DNA of 64,000 nucleotides, taken from the NCBI RefSeq assembly GCF_900115565.1, contig NZ_FOWW01000002.1, positions 359,160-423,159 on the forward strand, in the 5' to 3' direction. This document shows, in pieces, positions 55,212-64,000 of this stretch. Below the pieces are notes generated by a model. That model did no database searches. It saw only the letters and a list, made by a program, of their open reading frames with translations, and had not been told where the DNA came from. The position numbers and the translations under genes were made by a program. How positions within the stretch are numbered: position 1 is the stretch's first letter; the number at the start of each line of letters is the position of its first letter. The stretch comes from Amycolatopsis arida. GTDB lineage: Bacteria; Actinomycetota; Actinomycetes; Mycobacteriales; Pseudonocardiaceae.

Positions 55212-55988
55212 TCAGCCGCCGAACCGGCGGTGCCGGACCGCGTAGTCGCGCAGCGCACGGAGGAAGTCGACGCGGCGGAACGCCGGCCAGTACGCCTCGG
55301 TGAACCAGAACTCCGAGTGCACGGACTGCCAGAGCAGGAAGCCGGACAGCCGCTGCTCACCCGAGGTGCGGATGATCAGGTCGGGGTCGGGCTGGCCCGA
55401 GGTGTACATGTGCTCGGAGAGGTGGTCGACGTCCAGGATCTTGGCCAACTCGCGAATCGAGGTGCCCTCGTCGGCGTGCTGCAGCAGGAGCTTCCTGACC
55501 GCGTCGGCGATCTCCTGCCGGCCGCCGTAGCCGACGGCGACGTTGACCTCCATGCCGTCGCGGTCCTCGGTGCGGCGCGCGGCGGCGGTGAGCCGGGCGG
55601 CGGTCTCCTCGGGCAGCAGGTCGAGCGCACCGACGATGCGCAGCCGCCACGGGTTGCCCGGCAGGGCGAGCTCGTCGACGACGTCCGGGATGATCTCGAG
55701 CAGGGCGGAGACCTCGTCGGAGGCGCGGCGCAGGTTGTCGGTGGACAGCAGCCACAGGGTGACGATCTCGACGTCGGCCTCGCGGCACCAGCTCAGGAAG
55801 TCGGCGATCTTCTTGGCGCCGACGCGGTGGCCGTCGCTGACGTCGGTGAAGCCCGCTTCCCGAGCCCAGCGGCGGTTGCCGTCGAGCATGATGCCGATGT
55901 GCCGCGGTTGGCGGCCAGCGGCCTGTTGGATGAGTCGCCACGCGTAGACGCTGTAGACGACGTCGGAGAGGAAGGACCGAAGGCTCAC
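55212..55988 (-). CDS. uppS: Cis-prenyltransferase (Z-isoprenyl diphosphate synthase, UppS family)
   Basis: 258 residues from GTG 55988. The family signature GIMLDGNRRWAREAGF includes catalytic D36; later motifs are LWLLSTDNLRR, VNVAVGYGGRQEI, and RTSGEQRLSGFLLWQSVHSE with the C-terminal metal/diphosphate residues. The enzyme extends allylic diphosphates with IPP in cis. Its position next to hemolysin III matches M. tuberculosis Rv1086 (a Z-farnesyl diphosphate synthase), so it may make a short product rather than undecaprenyl diphosphate; chain length cannot be read directly. Confidence 0.93.
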   Translation of the reverse strand: MSLRSFLSDVVYSVYAWRLIQQAAGRQPRHIGIMLDGNRRWAREAGFTDVSDGHRVGAKKIADFLSWCREADVEIVTLWLLSTDNLRRASDEVSALLEIIPDVVDELALPGNPWRLRIVGALDLLPEETAARLTAAARRTEDRDGMEVNVAVGYGGRQEIADAVRKLLLQHADEGTSIRELAKILDVDHLSEHMYTSGQPDPDLIIRTSGEQRLSGFLLWQSVHSEFWFTEAYWPAFRRVDFLRALRDYAVRHRRFGG

Positions 55989-56073
55989 GGCCTGGGAGCG
56001 TACGCAGGGGCGTCATGGAGAGCACACGCGCGTTCGATGGCCGGCCAACCTACGGCCCCGTAACGTGGGTCGG

Positions 56074-56751
56074 GTGAGCGTTGCGACCGAGAAGCGACCG
56101 GACCCGGGTCCCGAGTCCCGTCCCCGGTTGCGGGGGCACATCCACTACTGGTCGTTCTTCGGCGCCGTGGCCGCGGCGGCGACCCTGGTCGCGCTGGCGT
56201 CGGCCACCGTGTCGGGGACGGCCGCGCTGGCGACGTCGATCTACGGGCTCACCGTGCTCGGGGTGTTCGGGGTGAGCGCGCTGTACCACCGGCGGATCTG
56301 GAGCCGGAAGGCGTACCAGTGGATGAAGCGCGCCGACCACTCGATGATCTTCCTGTTCATCGCGGGGACGTACACGCCGTTCACCCTGCTGGCGATGTCG
56401 CGGCCCACGGGGTACGTCGTGCTCGGCGTCGTGTGGGGCGGCGCGCTGGCCGGGGTGGCGCTGAAGCTGCTGTGGCCCGGGGCGCCGCGGTGGCTCGGCG
56501 TGCCGATCTACATCGCGCTCGGCTGGGTGGCGATCTTCGTGCTGCCCGAGCTGGCCCGGCACGCCGGGGTGGCCGCCCTGGTGCTGCTGCTGGTCGGCGG
56601 CGCGTTCTACACCCTCGGGGCCATCCTCTACGCCACGAGGTGGCCCAACTTCTGGCCGGAGACGTTCGGCTACCACGAGTTCTTCCACGCCTGCACCGTG
56701 CTCGCCGCGGCGTCCCACTACATCGCCATCTGGCTGGCCCTGTACGCCTAG
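56074..56751 (+). CDS. Hemolysin III/TrhA family (PAQR-like) membrane protein
   Basis: 225 residues from GTG 56074 (a GTG nine bases earlier is possible). Seven membrane helices carry the family's polar signature: S-A-L-Y-H-R after helix 2, RADHSMIFLFIAGTYTPF in helix 3, and FHACTVLAAASHYIA in the last helix. These His/Asp/Ser residues form the metal site of PAQR hydrolases. Bacterial members affect membrane lipid homeostasis. It is divergent from uppS with 85 bp between. Confidence 0.93.
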   Translation: MSVATEKRPDPGPESRPRLRGHIHYWSFFGAVAAAATLVALASATVSGTAALATSIYGLTVLGVFGVSALYHRRIWSRKAYQWMKRADHSMIFLFIAGTYTPFTLLAMSRPTGYVVLGVVWGGALAGVALKLLWPGAPRWLGVPIYIALGWVAIFVLPELARHAGVAALVLLLVGGAFYTLGAILYATRWPNFWPETFGYHEFFHACTVLAAASHYIAIWLALYA

Positions 56752-56775
56752 CGGATTCCACCCGGACGTCTTTGC

Positions 56776-58698
56776 TCAGGCCGAATGCAGTAGCGGGGCG
56801 TCGAGGAACTGCTCCGGGATGGCGAAGGCGTCCACGAGGGTCTCGGCGTGGGGGCGGAGTTCCTGGCACAGGGCGTTGACCGCCGCCACCACGGCCTTCG
56901 CGCGGGTCGAGCTCAGGCGGCCGTGCTCCAGGAACCAGGCGCGGTCCGCCTCGATGGTGGACAGCACGTACAGGTCACACAGCCGGTCCAGCAGCGCCGT
57001 CGCGTCGGGGTCGTCGCAGCGTTCGATGGCGGCCACGAAAGCCTCCAGCACCACCCGGTCGACGTGCACCCGCCCGGCCCTCAGCACGTGGTCCTGGGCG
57101 TTGTTGAACACCGCGAACGCGTCGCCGTCGGCGGCGGGGCGCAGGCGGCGGGCCAACGTGTCCAGCACGTGCGACTCCCGGTCCTCGAACAGCCTCAGCT
57201 GCCACCCCCGGTCGAACAGCGCGTCCTCGTCGTCCCGGGTCGAGCCGGCGTCGACCAGCCGCTCGATCACCTGCCGCGCAGCGGTGCGCTCGATCACCGC
57301 CCCCACGAACTGCTCCGCGACGAACCGCGCCGTCGCCAGCATCCCGAGGTCCTGGAAATCCTGCTGGTAACTCGTCAACAACCCCTTCGCCACCAGCTGC
57401 AACAACACCGTGTTGTCACCCTCGAAGGTGGTGAACACGTCGGTGTCGGCCTTCAACGCCGGCAACAGGTTCTCCGCCAGGTACCCCGCCCCACCGCACG
57501 CCTCCCGCGCCGCCTGGATCGTCGCGGTCGCGTGCCACGTCGCCACCGCCTTCAGCCCCGCCGCGCGCGCCTCCAACTCCCGCTGACGGCGCTCGTCGAC
57601 CTCATCCGCCGACTGGATCTCGTGCAGCGTGCCGACCAGCTCCTCCTGCGCGAAGTGCACCGCGTACGTCGTCGCCAGCGCCGGCAACAGCGTCCGCTGG
57701 TGCGCCAGGTAGTCGAGGATCACCACCTCCTCGTCCTCCCCCGGCCGGCGGAACTGCCGCCGTCGCTCCCCGTACCGCACGGCCAGCGCCAGCGCCCGCA
57801 TCGTCGCGCTGCACGCGCTCCCCGCCACGCTGACCCGACCCCGGATCAACGTGCCGAGCATCGTGAAGAACCGCCGCCCGTCGCTCTCGATCGGGCTGCT
57901 GTACGTGCCGTCCTCGGCAACGTCGCCGTACCGGTTCAGCAACGCCTCGCGCGCCACCCGCACCCGGCGGAACGCCAGCGTCCCGTTGTCCACCCCGTCC
58001 AACCCGGCCTTGGGCCCGCAGTCACCGATGCTCACCCCCGGCGACGGCCGGCCGTCGGCCTCCCGGATCGGCACCAGGAACGCGTGCACGCCCCGCCCCT
58101 CACCGCCGGTGACGAGCTGCGCGAACACCACCGCCATCCGCCCGTCCCGCGCCGCGTTGCCGATGTAGTTCTTGGTCGCCGACGTCTCCGGCGTGTCGAT
58201 CACGAACTCCAGCGTCGCCGGGTCGTAGGTGGCCGTGGTGCGCAGGTGCTGCACGTCCGAGCCGTGCCCGGTCTCCGTCATCGCGAAGCACCCGAGCAGG
58301 TCGAGGTCCATGATCGGGCGCAGGTAGCGCTCGTGGTGCCGCTCGGTGCCGAGCAGCTGCACCGCGCCGCCGAACAGGCCCCACTGCACCCCGGCCTTGA
58401 CCATCAGCGACAGGTCACCGAAGGCCAGCATCTCGAACGCCATCACTGACCCGCCGACGTCACCCCCACCGCCGTGGGCGGGGTCGAACCCCAGCCGCGG
58501 CCAGTCCGTTGTGGCCAGCTCGCGCAACTGGTCGAGCACCAGCGCCCGGTGCTCCTCGACGTCGAGGCCGATCGGCTCGCGGAAGTGCCGGCCGGTCAAC
58601 TGCTCGCGCACCGCGCGCTTGAGCTCGGCCCAACGGCCGTCGAGCACCGCGGTGAGCGGGGCGGGGTCCACTTTGCCGGGCATCGGGGGCAGGTCCAT
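56776..58698 (-). CDS. Acyl-CoA dehydrogenase/oxidase family protein
   Basis: About 640 residues, the length of acyl-CoA oxidases rather than the 380-residue dehydrogenases. The FAD/substrate region LGCFAMTETGHGSDVQHLRT and the strand VIDTPETSATKNYIGNAARDG are typical of ACOX. Further motifs are RVSVAGSACSATMRALALAV, REACGGAGYLAENLLPALKAD and FEGDNTVLLQLVAKGLL. It catalyses the first step of acyl-CoA beta-oxidation. Start ATG 58698 or 58713. The divergent gene at 58828 shares an unusual AT-rich upstream site. Confidence 0.92.
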   Translation of the reverse strand: MDLPPMPGKVDPAPLTAVLDGRWAELKRAVREQLTGRHFREPIGLDVEEHRALVLDQLRELATTDWPRLGFDPAHGGGGDVGGSVMAFEMLAFGDLSLMVKAGVQWGLFGGAVQLLGTERHHERYLRPIMDLDLLGCFAMTETGHGSDVQHLRTTATYDPATLEFVIDTPETSATKNYIGNAARDGRMAVVFAQLVTGGEGRGVHAFLVPIREADGRPSPGVSIGDCGPKAGLDGVDNGTLAFRRVRVAREALLNRYGDVAEDGTYSSPIESDGRRFFTMLGTLIRGRVSVAGSACSATMRALALAVRYGERRRQFRRPGEDEEVVILDYLAHQRTLLPALATTYAVHFAQEELVGTLHEIQSADEVDERRQRELEARAAGLKAVATWHATATIQAAREACGGAGYLAENLLPALKADTDVFTTFEGDNTVLLQLVAKGLLTSYQQDFQDLGMLATARFVAEQFVGAVIERTAARQVIERLVDAGSTRDDEDALFDRGWQLRLFEDRESHVLDTLARRLRPAADGDAFAVFNNAQDHVLRAGRVHVDRVVLEAFVAAIERCDDPDATALLDRLCDLYVLSTIEADRAWFLEHGRLSSTRAKAVVAAVNALCQELRPHAETLVDAFAIPEQFLDAPLLHSA

Positions 58699-58793
58699 GA
58701 CCCCAGCCTGCATCAGCCCCACCACGGTCGCAGCGCTTCGCGGCGCGCGAACACCCTTCCGTGAGCCCTTGCGCGGGCGTAGCGTGAGAAAAG

Positions 58794-58809
58794 ATGTAAT
58801 TATGTAATC
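58794..58809. promoter_or_regulatory. AT-rich direct repeat ATGTAATT-ATGTAATC
   Basis: Two 8-bp direct repeats occur back-to-back in a strongly GC-rich context, between divergent acyl-CoA oxidase and RHH-like genes and 18 bp before the ATG at 58828. They may be a regulator site or contain -10 elements (TGTAAT). Confidence 0.5.
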
Positions 58810-58827
58810 GCTGTAGCGGAGGCAGGC

Positions 58828-59409
58828 ATGTTCATCAGGGTGGAGGGGCTCATGGGACAAGGCTGGCGAGGTCGCGGCGGGCGGCAGCAGGCCGAGGTGC
58901 CGAGCGCGGACGACGCGGCGGCGTGGTTCGCCGGCCGGCTGCCCGACGGCTGGTTCACCGGCGCGCCCGAGGTGACCGTGGACCGCGAGGAGATCGTGCT
59001 GGTCGGTGAGCTGCCGCCGCTCACCGAGGAGTTCGCCGACGACGCCGCGCGGGCGGCGGCCGAGTCCGGGCGGATCAGCCGGTTCCGCGAGGAGACCCGG
59101 GAGCAGCGCATCGAGATCGCCCGGCAGGCCGAGCACCGCTACCGGCGCAAGGTCGCCTGGGGCGCGCGGATCGGTGACACCGAGGAGCTGTTCACGACGC
59201 TGTCGGTGCCGGTGATGACCCGGCTCCGGCAGCCGGAGCGGCGGGTGCTGGACACGCTGGTGGACGCCGGGGTGGCGCGGTCCCGGTCGGACGCGCTGGC
59301 GTGGGCGGTGCGGCTGGTCGGGCAGCACGCCGAGTCCTGGCTGGCCGAGCTGCGCGACGCGATGTCCACGGTGGACGAGCTGCGGGCGAAGGGTCCCGAC
59401 CTGGGGTGA
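58828..59409 (+). CDS. RHH-like C-terminal domain protein, unknown
   Basis: 193 residues from ATG 58828, with GCGGAGG upstream. The C-terminal region (PERRVLDTLVDAGVARSRSD and ALAWAVRLVGQHAESWLAEL) looks like a ribbon-helix-helix-type dimerisation segment. The middle contains EREQR-type charged helices (REETREQRIEIARQAEHRYR). The N-terminal part GRLPDGWFTGAPEVTVDREE is beta-rich. The family is not recognised with certainty. It could be a DNA-binding regulator of itself and the divergent acyl-CoA oxidase gene; this is inference from position. Confidence 0.75.
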   Translation: MFIRVEGLMGQGWRGRGGRQQAEVPSADDAAAWFAGRLPDGWFTGAPEVTVDREEIVLVGELPPLTEEFADDAARAAAESGRISRFREETREQRIEIARQAEHRYRRKVAWGARIGDTEELFTTLSVPVMTRLRQPERRVLDTLVDAGVARSRSDALAWAVRLVGQHAESWLAELRDAMSTVDELRAKGPDLG

Positions 59410-59427
59410 CGCTCACGCCCACCGAGG

Positions 59428-61434
59428 TCAGCCGGCGAGCGCGGCGGTGAGCTCCTCGGTGCTGGTCACCGGCCGCTCGCACACGTACCCCCGGCACACG
59501 TACGCCGCCGGGTGACCGTCGACCAGCGAGCGGTCGGCGAGCAGCGGCACGCCCTCGGCCGCCGGCTCCCCGCCGAGCACCACCGCACCGCCGTGCGCCG
59601 ACCGGGCCGCCGCGTGCAGCAGCTCGGCGCGGGCCGCGGCGTCCGGCCCCACCACGGCCACCTGCACCGGCCCGGCCCGCAGCGCCTCGGCCACCGCCAG
59701 CCAGTTCCCGGCGAACCGCGGCGCCCGCGCGGCCAGCATCCCGGCCCGGCGCACCGCCCGCTCGGCGGCGTCCCGGTACCGGCCGGCCCGCTCGGCGCCG
59801 GCCAGTGCCGACGCGGCGACCAGCGCGGCGGCCAGCGCCGACGCCCCGGCCGGCGTGGCGTTGTCCGTGGGGTCGGCCGGCCGGTGCACCAGGGCCTCGG
59901 CGTCGTCGGCCGTGTCGTGGTAGGCGCCTCGCACGTCCGCGGCGAACCGGTCCAGCGCCACGTCCAGCAGGTCGGTGGCCGCCCGCAGCCAGCGCGGCGC
60001 CCCGGTGGCCTGGTGCAGCGCGAGCAGCCCCTCGGCCAGGCACGCGTAGTCCTCGAGCACGCCGGCGGCGGGCCCGGCCTCCCCGTCCCGCGAGCCGCGC
60101 CGCAGCCGGCCGTCCACCAGGTGCCGGTGGAACAGCAGAGCCGCCGCGCCGGACGCCGCGGTGATCCACGCCGGACGGTCGAACGCGACACCGGCCTCGG
60201 CCAGCGCGGTGATCGCCAACCCGTTCCACGCTGCCACCACCTTGTCGTCCCGCGCCGGCTGCGGCCGCTGCCGGCGCGCGTCCAGCAGCGCCGCCCGCAC
60301 TCGGCGCCAGCGGTCCTCGTCGTCGGGGTCGCGGAGCAGCCGCAACGTCGACGACCCGTGCTCGAACGTGCCCTCCTCGGTCACCCCGAACAGCTCCGCG
60401 GCCCAGGCGCCGTCGTCCGGCCCGAGCACCTCGACCAGCTGCGCCGGCGTCCACACGTAGGTCAGCCCTTCGACACCCTCGGTGTCGGCGTCCAGTGAGG
60501 CGGCGAAGCCACCCTCGGGAGTGCGCAGGTCGCGGAGCAGGAACTCCGCGGTCTCCTCGGTCACCCGCCGGGCCAGCGGCGACCCGGTCCGCCGGGCGAG
60601 GTGCGCGTAGGCCCGCAGCAGCAACGCGTTGTCGTAGAGCATCTTCTCGAAGTGCGGCACGACCCACCCGGCGTCCACCGAGTAGCGGGCGAACCCGCCG
60701 GCCAGCTGGTCGTAAATACCGCCCCGGGCCATCGCCTCCGCGCACTGCTCCACAAGAGACAATGCCGTCGCGGAGCCGGTGCGCTCGTGATGGCGCAGCA
60801 GGAACTCCAGCACCATCGACGGCGGGAACTTGGGCGCGTTGCCGAAGCCGCCGTTGCGCTCGTCGGCCTCCTCGGCCAGCTTCGCCACCGCCGCGGCCAG
60901 CGTCTCGTCGTCCACACCGGACTCGGGCAGCGGGCCGGTCTGCTCGGCGATGTGCGCGAGTACCTGCCCGGCACCCTCGCGCAGCTCGTCCTCCCGCTCG
61001 GCCCACGCCTCGGCCACCGCCACCAGCAGCTGCCGGAACGACGGGATGCCGTGCCGGGGCTCGGGCGGGTAGTAGGTACCGCAGTGGAACGGCTTGCCCT
61101 CCGGGGTGAGGAAGCAGGTCATCGGCCAACCGCCCTGCCCGGTCATCGCCTGGGTCGCGGTCATGTAGATCGCGTCGATGTCCGGGCGCTCCTCCCGGTC
61201 CACCTTGATGTTGACGAAGTGCGCGTTCATCAGCGCCGCGGTGCCGGAGTCCTCGAACGACTCGTGCGCCATCACGTGACACCAGTGGCAGGCCGCGTAG
61301 CCGACGGACAGCAGGATCGGCACGTTGCGCCGCCGGGCCTCGGCCAGCGCCTCGGGGCACCACGGCCACCAGTCCACCGGGTTGCCGGCGTGCTGGAGCA
61401 GGTACGGGCTCGTCGCGTCGCGCAGGCGGTTCAT
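59428..61434 (-). CDS. Thioredoxin domain-containing protein, DUF255/YyaL (spermatogenesis-associated 20-like)
   Basis: 668 residues. The N-terminal thioredoxin-like DUF255 domain has [17 protein letters not shown], the redox motif [15 protein letters not shown] and [14 protein letters not shown]-like segment ([14 protein letters not shown]). A long alpha/alpha-barrel domain follows, with [20 protein letters not shown] and [20 protein letters not shown]. The function of this widespread family is poorly defined. The start ATG 61434 is standard. It is divergent from hen1, 62 bp apart. Confidence 0.93.
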   Translation of the reverse strand: MNRLRDATSPYLLQHAGNPVDWWPWCPEALAEARRRNVPILLSVGYAACHWCHVMAHESFEDSGTAALMNAHFVNIKVDREERPDIDAIYMTATQAMTGQGGWPMTCFLTPEGKPFHCGTYYPPEPRHGIPSFRQLLVAVAEAWAEREDELREGAGQVLAHIAEQTGPLPESGVDDETLAAAVAKLAEEADERNGGFGNAPKFPPSMVLEFLLRHHERTGSATALSLVEQCAEAMARGGIYDQLAGGFARYSVDAGWVVPHFEKMLYDNALLLRAYAHLARRTGSPLARRVTEETAEFLLRDLRTPEGGFAASLDADTEGVEGLTYVWTPAQLVEVLGPDDGAWAAELFGVTEEGTFEHGSSTLRLLRDPDDEDRWRRVRAALLDARRQRPQPARDDKVVAAWNGLAITALAEAGVAFDRPAWITAASGAAALLFHRHLVDGRLRRGSRDGEAGPAAGVLEDYACLAEGLLALHQATGAPRWLRAATDLLDVALDRFAADVRGAYHDTADDAEALVHRPADPTDNATPAGASALAAALVAASALAGAERAGRYRDAAERAVRRAGMLAARAPRFAGNWLAVAEALRAGPVQVAVVGPDAAARAELLHAAARSAHGGAVVLGGEPAAEGVPLLADRSLVDGHPAAYVCRGYVCERPVTSTEELTAALAG

Positions 61435-61496
61435 GTCCCCAGGGTGGCACGGGAAATCCGGGGGCGCCCGGCGCGCCCCTCCGGCACACTGGCGCC

Positions 61497-62906
61497 GTGC
61501 TGCTGACGATCACCACCACCCGCGAGCCGGCCACCGACCTGGGCTTCCTGCTGCACAAGCATCCGGACAACACCCGGTCGGTCGAGCTGCCGGCGGGCGT
61601 CGCGCACGTCTTCTTCCCGGAGGCGACGCCGCGGCGGTGCACCGCCGCGCTGCTGGTGGAGGTCGACCCGGTCGCGCTGGCCCGCGCCGAGCGCGGGGCG
61701 GGCCAGCGCGGCCCGGGACAGCGCTGGTGGGGGCAGTACGTCAGCTCCCGGCCGTACGCGGCCGGCTCACTGCTGGCCGTAGCGCTGCGCACGGTGTTCA
61801 GCACGGCGCGCGCCGGCCGGTGCGCGGCCCGGCCCGAGCTGGCCGGCACCCCGCTGCCGCTGGAGCTCGACGTGCCCGCGACCCCCGGCGACCCCGACCT
61901 GGCCCGCCGGCTGTTCGCGCCGCTCGGCTGGCGGGTCGAGGCGATCCCGGTGCCGTTGGACGAGCACGTCCCCGAGTGGGGCGCGGCCCGGCTGGTCCGC
62001 CTGCGACTGGCCGGCGAGCAGCGGCTGGCCGACGCGCTCAACCACCTCTACGTGCTGCTGCCCGTGCTCGACGGCGACAAGCACTACTGGGTCGGCGAGG
62101 ACGAGGTCGACAAGTTGCTCCGCGCCGGCGGAGCGTGGCTGCCCGACCACCCCGAGCGCGAGCTCGTCACGAACACCTACCTCGCGCACCGCGGCCACCT
62201 GGTCGACACCGCGCTGTCCCGGCTGGCCGAGGCCGGCGACCCCGACCCGGTGGCCGAGCCGGCCGTCGGTGAGGAGTCCGAGACACCGCTGCGGGTGCGG
62301 CGCCAGGAGGCCGTGCTGGCCGCGCTGCGCGAGGCCGGCGCCCGCCGCGTGGTCGACCTCGGGTGCGGCGCCGGCGCGCTGCTCCGGTCGCTGCTGCGCG
62401 ACCCGATGTTCACCGAGGTGGTCGGCGTCGACGTGGCGCCGCGCGCGCTGGAGCTGGCCGAGCGCCGGCTCGACGTCGACCGGCTGCCGGACTCCGTGCG
62501 CGCCCGGCTGCGGCTGCGCCAGTCCGCGCTGACCTACGTCGACCCGGCGCTGGCCGGGTACGACGCGGCGGTGCTGATGGAGGTGATCGAGCACGTCGAC
62601 GAGCCGCGGCTGCCGGCGCTGGAGCACGCGGTGTTCGGCGCCGTCCGGCCCGACACGGTGGTGGTGACCACGCCGAACGCCGAGTACAACGTCCGGTTCC
62701 CCGGGCTGGCGGGGTTCCGGCACGAGGACCACCGCTTCGAGTGGGACCGCGCCCGGTTCGCCGAGTGGGCGCGCGGGGTGGCCGAGGCGCACGGGTACCG
62801 CGTCGCGTTCCGCCCGGTCGGCCCGGTCGACCCCGAGGTGGGCCCGCCCACCCAGCTCGCCATCTTCTCGAGGGAGACAACCGCCGCGAGGGAGGTGACC
62901 CCGTGA
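61497..62906 (+). CDS. hen1: Bacterial Hen1, 3'-terminal RNA ribose 2'-O-methyltransferase
   Basis: 469 residues. The N-terminal half ([60 protein letters not shown]) is the bacterial Hen1-specific ligase-stimulating domain. The C-terminal half is the methyltransferase with motif [16 protein letters not shown], metal ligands in EVIEHVDE and [10 protein letters not shown]. It 2'-O-methylates the 3' end at a break before Pnkp seals it, protecting repaired tRNA from repeat cleavage. The 3' end overlaps pnkp by 4 nt. Confidence 0.95.
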   Translation: MLLTITTTREPATDLGFLLHKHPDNTRSVELPAGVAHVFFPEATPRRCTAALLVEVDPVALARAERGAGQRGPGQRWWGQYVSSRPYAAGSLLAVALRTVFSTARAGRCAARPELAGTPLPLELDVPATPGDPDLARRLFAPLGWRVEAIPVPLDEHVPEWGAARLVRLRLAGEQRLADALNHLYVLLPVLDGDKHYWVGEDEVDKLLRAGGAWLPDHPERELVTNTYLAHRGHLVDTALSRLAEAGDPDPVAEPAVGEESETPLRVRRQEAVLAALREAGARRVVDLGCGAGALLRSLLRDPMFTEVVGVDVAPRALELAERRLDVDRLPDSVRARLRLRQSALTYVDPALAGYDAAVLMEVIEHVDEPRLPALEHAVFGAVRPDTVVVTTPNAEYNVRFPGLAGFRHEDHRFEWDRARFAEWARGVAEAHGYRVAFRPVGPVDPEVGPPTQLAIFSRETTAAREVTP

Positions 62907-64000
62907 GGCTCGCGATCCCGGACATGTCGCTGGTGGCGCTGGTCGGCGCGTCCGGCTCGGGCAAGTCGACGTTCGCCCGCACCCACTTCGCGCCGACGCA
63001 GGTGCTGTCCAGCGACGTCTTCCGTGGCCTGGTCGCCGACGACGAGAACGACCAGTCCGCCACCGCGGACGCCTTCGACGCGCTGTTCCACGTCGCCGGC
63101 AAGCGCCTGGCCGCCGGCCGGCTGACGGTGATCGACGCGACCAACGTGCAGCGCGCGGCGCGGGCGGAGGTGGTGCGGCTGGCCAAGGAGCACGACGTGC
63201 TGCCCACCGCGATCGTGTTCGACCTGCCGGAGTCGGTGTGCGTGCGGCGCAACGCCGACCGGCCGGACCGCGACTTCGGCGCGCACGTCGTGCGCCGGCA
63301 GCGGGAGAGCCTGCGCCGGTCGCTGAAGTCGCTGCGGAAGGAGGGCTTCCGCAGGGTGCACGTGCTGCGCACCGAGCAGGAGGTGGCCGAGGCGGAGGTC
63401 GTGGTCGAGCCGCTGCGCAACGACCGCAGGGATCTCACCGGGCCCTTCGACGTCATCGGCGACGTGCACGGCTGCCGCGCCGAGCTCGAGCGGCTGCTCG
63501 GCGAGCTCGGCTACACGCTGCGCCGCGACGACCTCGGTCGCCCGGTCGGCGCGGTGCCGCCGGCGGGGCGCACCGCCGTGTTCGTCGGTGACCTGGTGGA
63601 CCGCGGGCCGGACACGCCCGGGGTGCTGCGGCTGGTGATGGGCATGGTCGCCGAGGGTGCCGCGCTCGTGGTGTGCGGCAACCACGAGCAGAAGCTGGTG
63701 CGCGCGCTGCGCGGCCACGACGTGCGCACCGAGCACGGGCTGGCCGAGTCGCTCGACCAGCTCGCCCGCGAGGACGCCGACTTCCGCGCCGAGGTCGAGC
63801 GGTTCTGCGACGACCTGCTCGCCCACTACGTGCTGGACGGGGGCCGGCTGGTGGTGGCGCACGCCGGGCTGCCGGAGCGCTACCACGGCAGGGCCTCGGC
63901 GCGAGTGCGGGCGTTCGCGCTGTACGGCGACACCACCGGGGAGACCGACGAGTACGGGCTGCCGGTGCGTTACCCGTGGGCGCGCGACTACCGCGGCGCC
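62903..64000 (+). CDS. pnkp: Polynucleotide kinase-phosphatase Pnkp, 5' part (cut by window end)
   Basis: 366 codons are visible from GTG 62903. The N-terminal kinase has P-loop GASGSGKSTFART, VIDATNVQ and RNADRPDRDFG. The phosphatase has metallophosphoesterase motifs FDVIGDVHGC, VFVGDLVDRGPDT, VVCGNHEQKLVRAL and VAHAGLPERYHG. The C-terminal ligase domain lies beyond the window. Together with Hen1 it heals and seals ribotoxin-cleaved RNA. Confidence 0.95.
   Translation, partial: MRLAIPDMSLVALVGASGSGKSTFARTHFAPTQVLSSDVFRGLVADDENDQSATADAFDALFHVAGKRLAAGRLTVIDATNVQRAARAEVVRLAKEHDVLPTAIVFDLPESVCVRRNADRPDRDFGAHVVRRQRESLRRSLKSLRKEGFRRVHVLRTEQEVAEAEVVVEPLRNDRRDLTGPFDVIGDVHGCRAELERLLGELGYTLRRDDLGRPVGAVPPAGRTAVFVGDLVDRGPDTPGVLRLVMGMVAEGAALVVCGNHEQKLVRALRGHDVRTEHGLAESLDQLAREDADFRAEVERFCDDLLAHYVLDGGRLVVAHAGLPERYHGRASARVRAFALYGDTTGETDEYGLPVRYPWARDYRGA

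Overview
The window is very high-GC DNA (third codon positions almost always G or C) with frequent GTG starts, 4-nt ATGA/GTGA overlaps between genes, an IdeR/DtxR-type iron box, a mycobacterial-type SOS box and actinobacterial families (XRE-DUF5753/DUF397, GuaB1, PhoH2, DUF6542, lipid-droplet-associated protein). This points to an actinomycete. The families and intergenic repeats fit Pseudonocardiaceae best, but that placement is inference. About 60 genes are visible. No tRNA, rRNA, CRISPR array or complete insertion sequence was seen.

Layout. 1-2.3 kb: 5' end of typA, an iron-boxed small cysteine protein, a YciI protein, and trpS behind a Trp-codon leader peptide and attenuator. 2.4-8.1 kb: NUDIX hydrolase, then an OmpR-type two-component pair divergent from a LolA-like protein plus a two-gene ABC transporter. 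8.1-12.3 kb: a thiBPQ-type thiamine ABC operon under a TPP riboswitch, divergent from a pterin dehydratase. 12.4-15.8 kb: a repeat-rich membrane protein, a PP2C-like phosphatase, ychF and a small lipoprotein. 15.9-23.4 kb: a DNA repair block (ada-alkA fusion, ogt, sbcCD, rmuC) with a perfect SOS box between sbcD and rmuC. 24-34.4 kb: DUF6542 protein, ispH, lipid-droplet protein, xseA, an unknown gene, xseB, glpX, a trypsin-like protease, a ferredoxin-NADP reductase and fumC.

34.4-51.7 kb is a more accessory region: two EamA transporters, hydrolase, methyltransferase, TetR, ATP-dependent DNA ligase, two small secreted proteins, an XRE/DUF397/NBR1-Ig cluster, an old-yellow-enzyme homologue, a PL7 alginate lyase, a SnoaL protein, a GAF-ANTAR regulator bracketed by a 122-bp direct repeat, guaB1 and a drug-type ABC exporter. 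51.7-56.8 kb returns to housekeeping genes: phoH2, methyltransferase/TetR, a Z-isoprenyl diphosphate synthase and hemolysin III. 56.8-64 kb holds an acyl-CoA oxidase-like enzyme, an RHH-like protein, a DUF255 thioredoxin-like protein and the Hen1-Pnkp RNA repair pair, with pnkp cut by the window end.

The order ychF, DUF6542, ispH, LDP, xseA, xseB, glpX, fum, phoH2, uppS, hemolysin III parallels the Rv1112-Rv1085c segment of Mycobacterium tuberculosis, so 34.4-51.7 kb looks like cargo placed in a conserved backbone. Four families of non-coding repeats are visible: a 47-bp inverted repeat with GTGTCCGCG ends, paired gene-end palindromes (CACCAAGG.../ATGAAGG...), a 122-bp repeat carrying DnaA-box-like sites, and several in-frame coding minisatellites.
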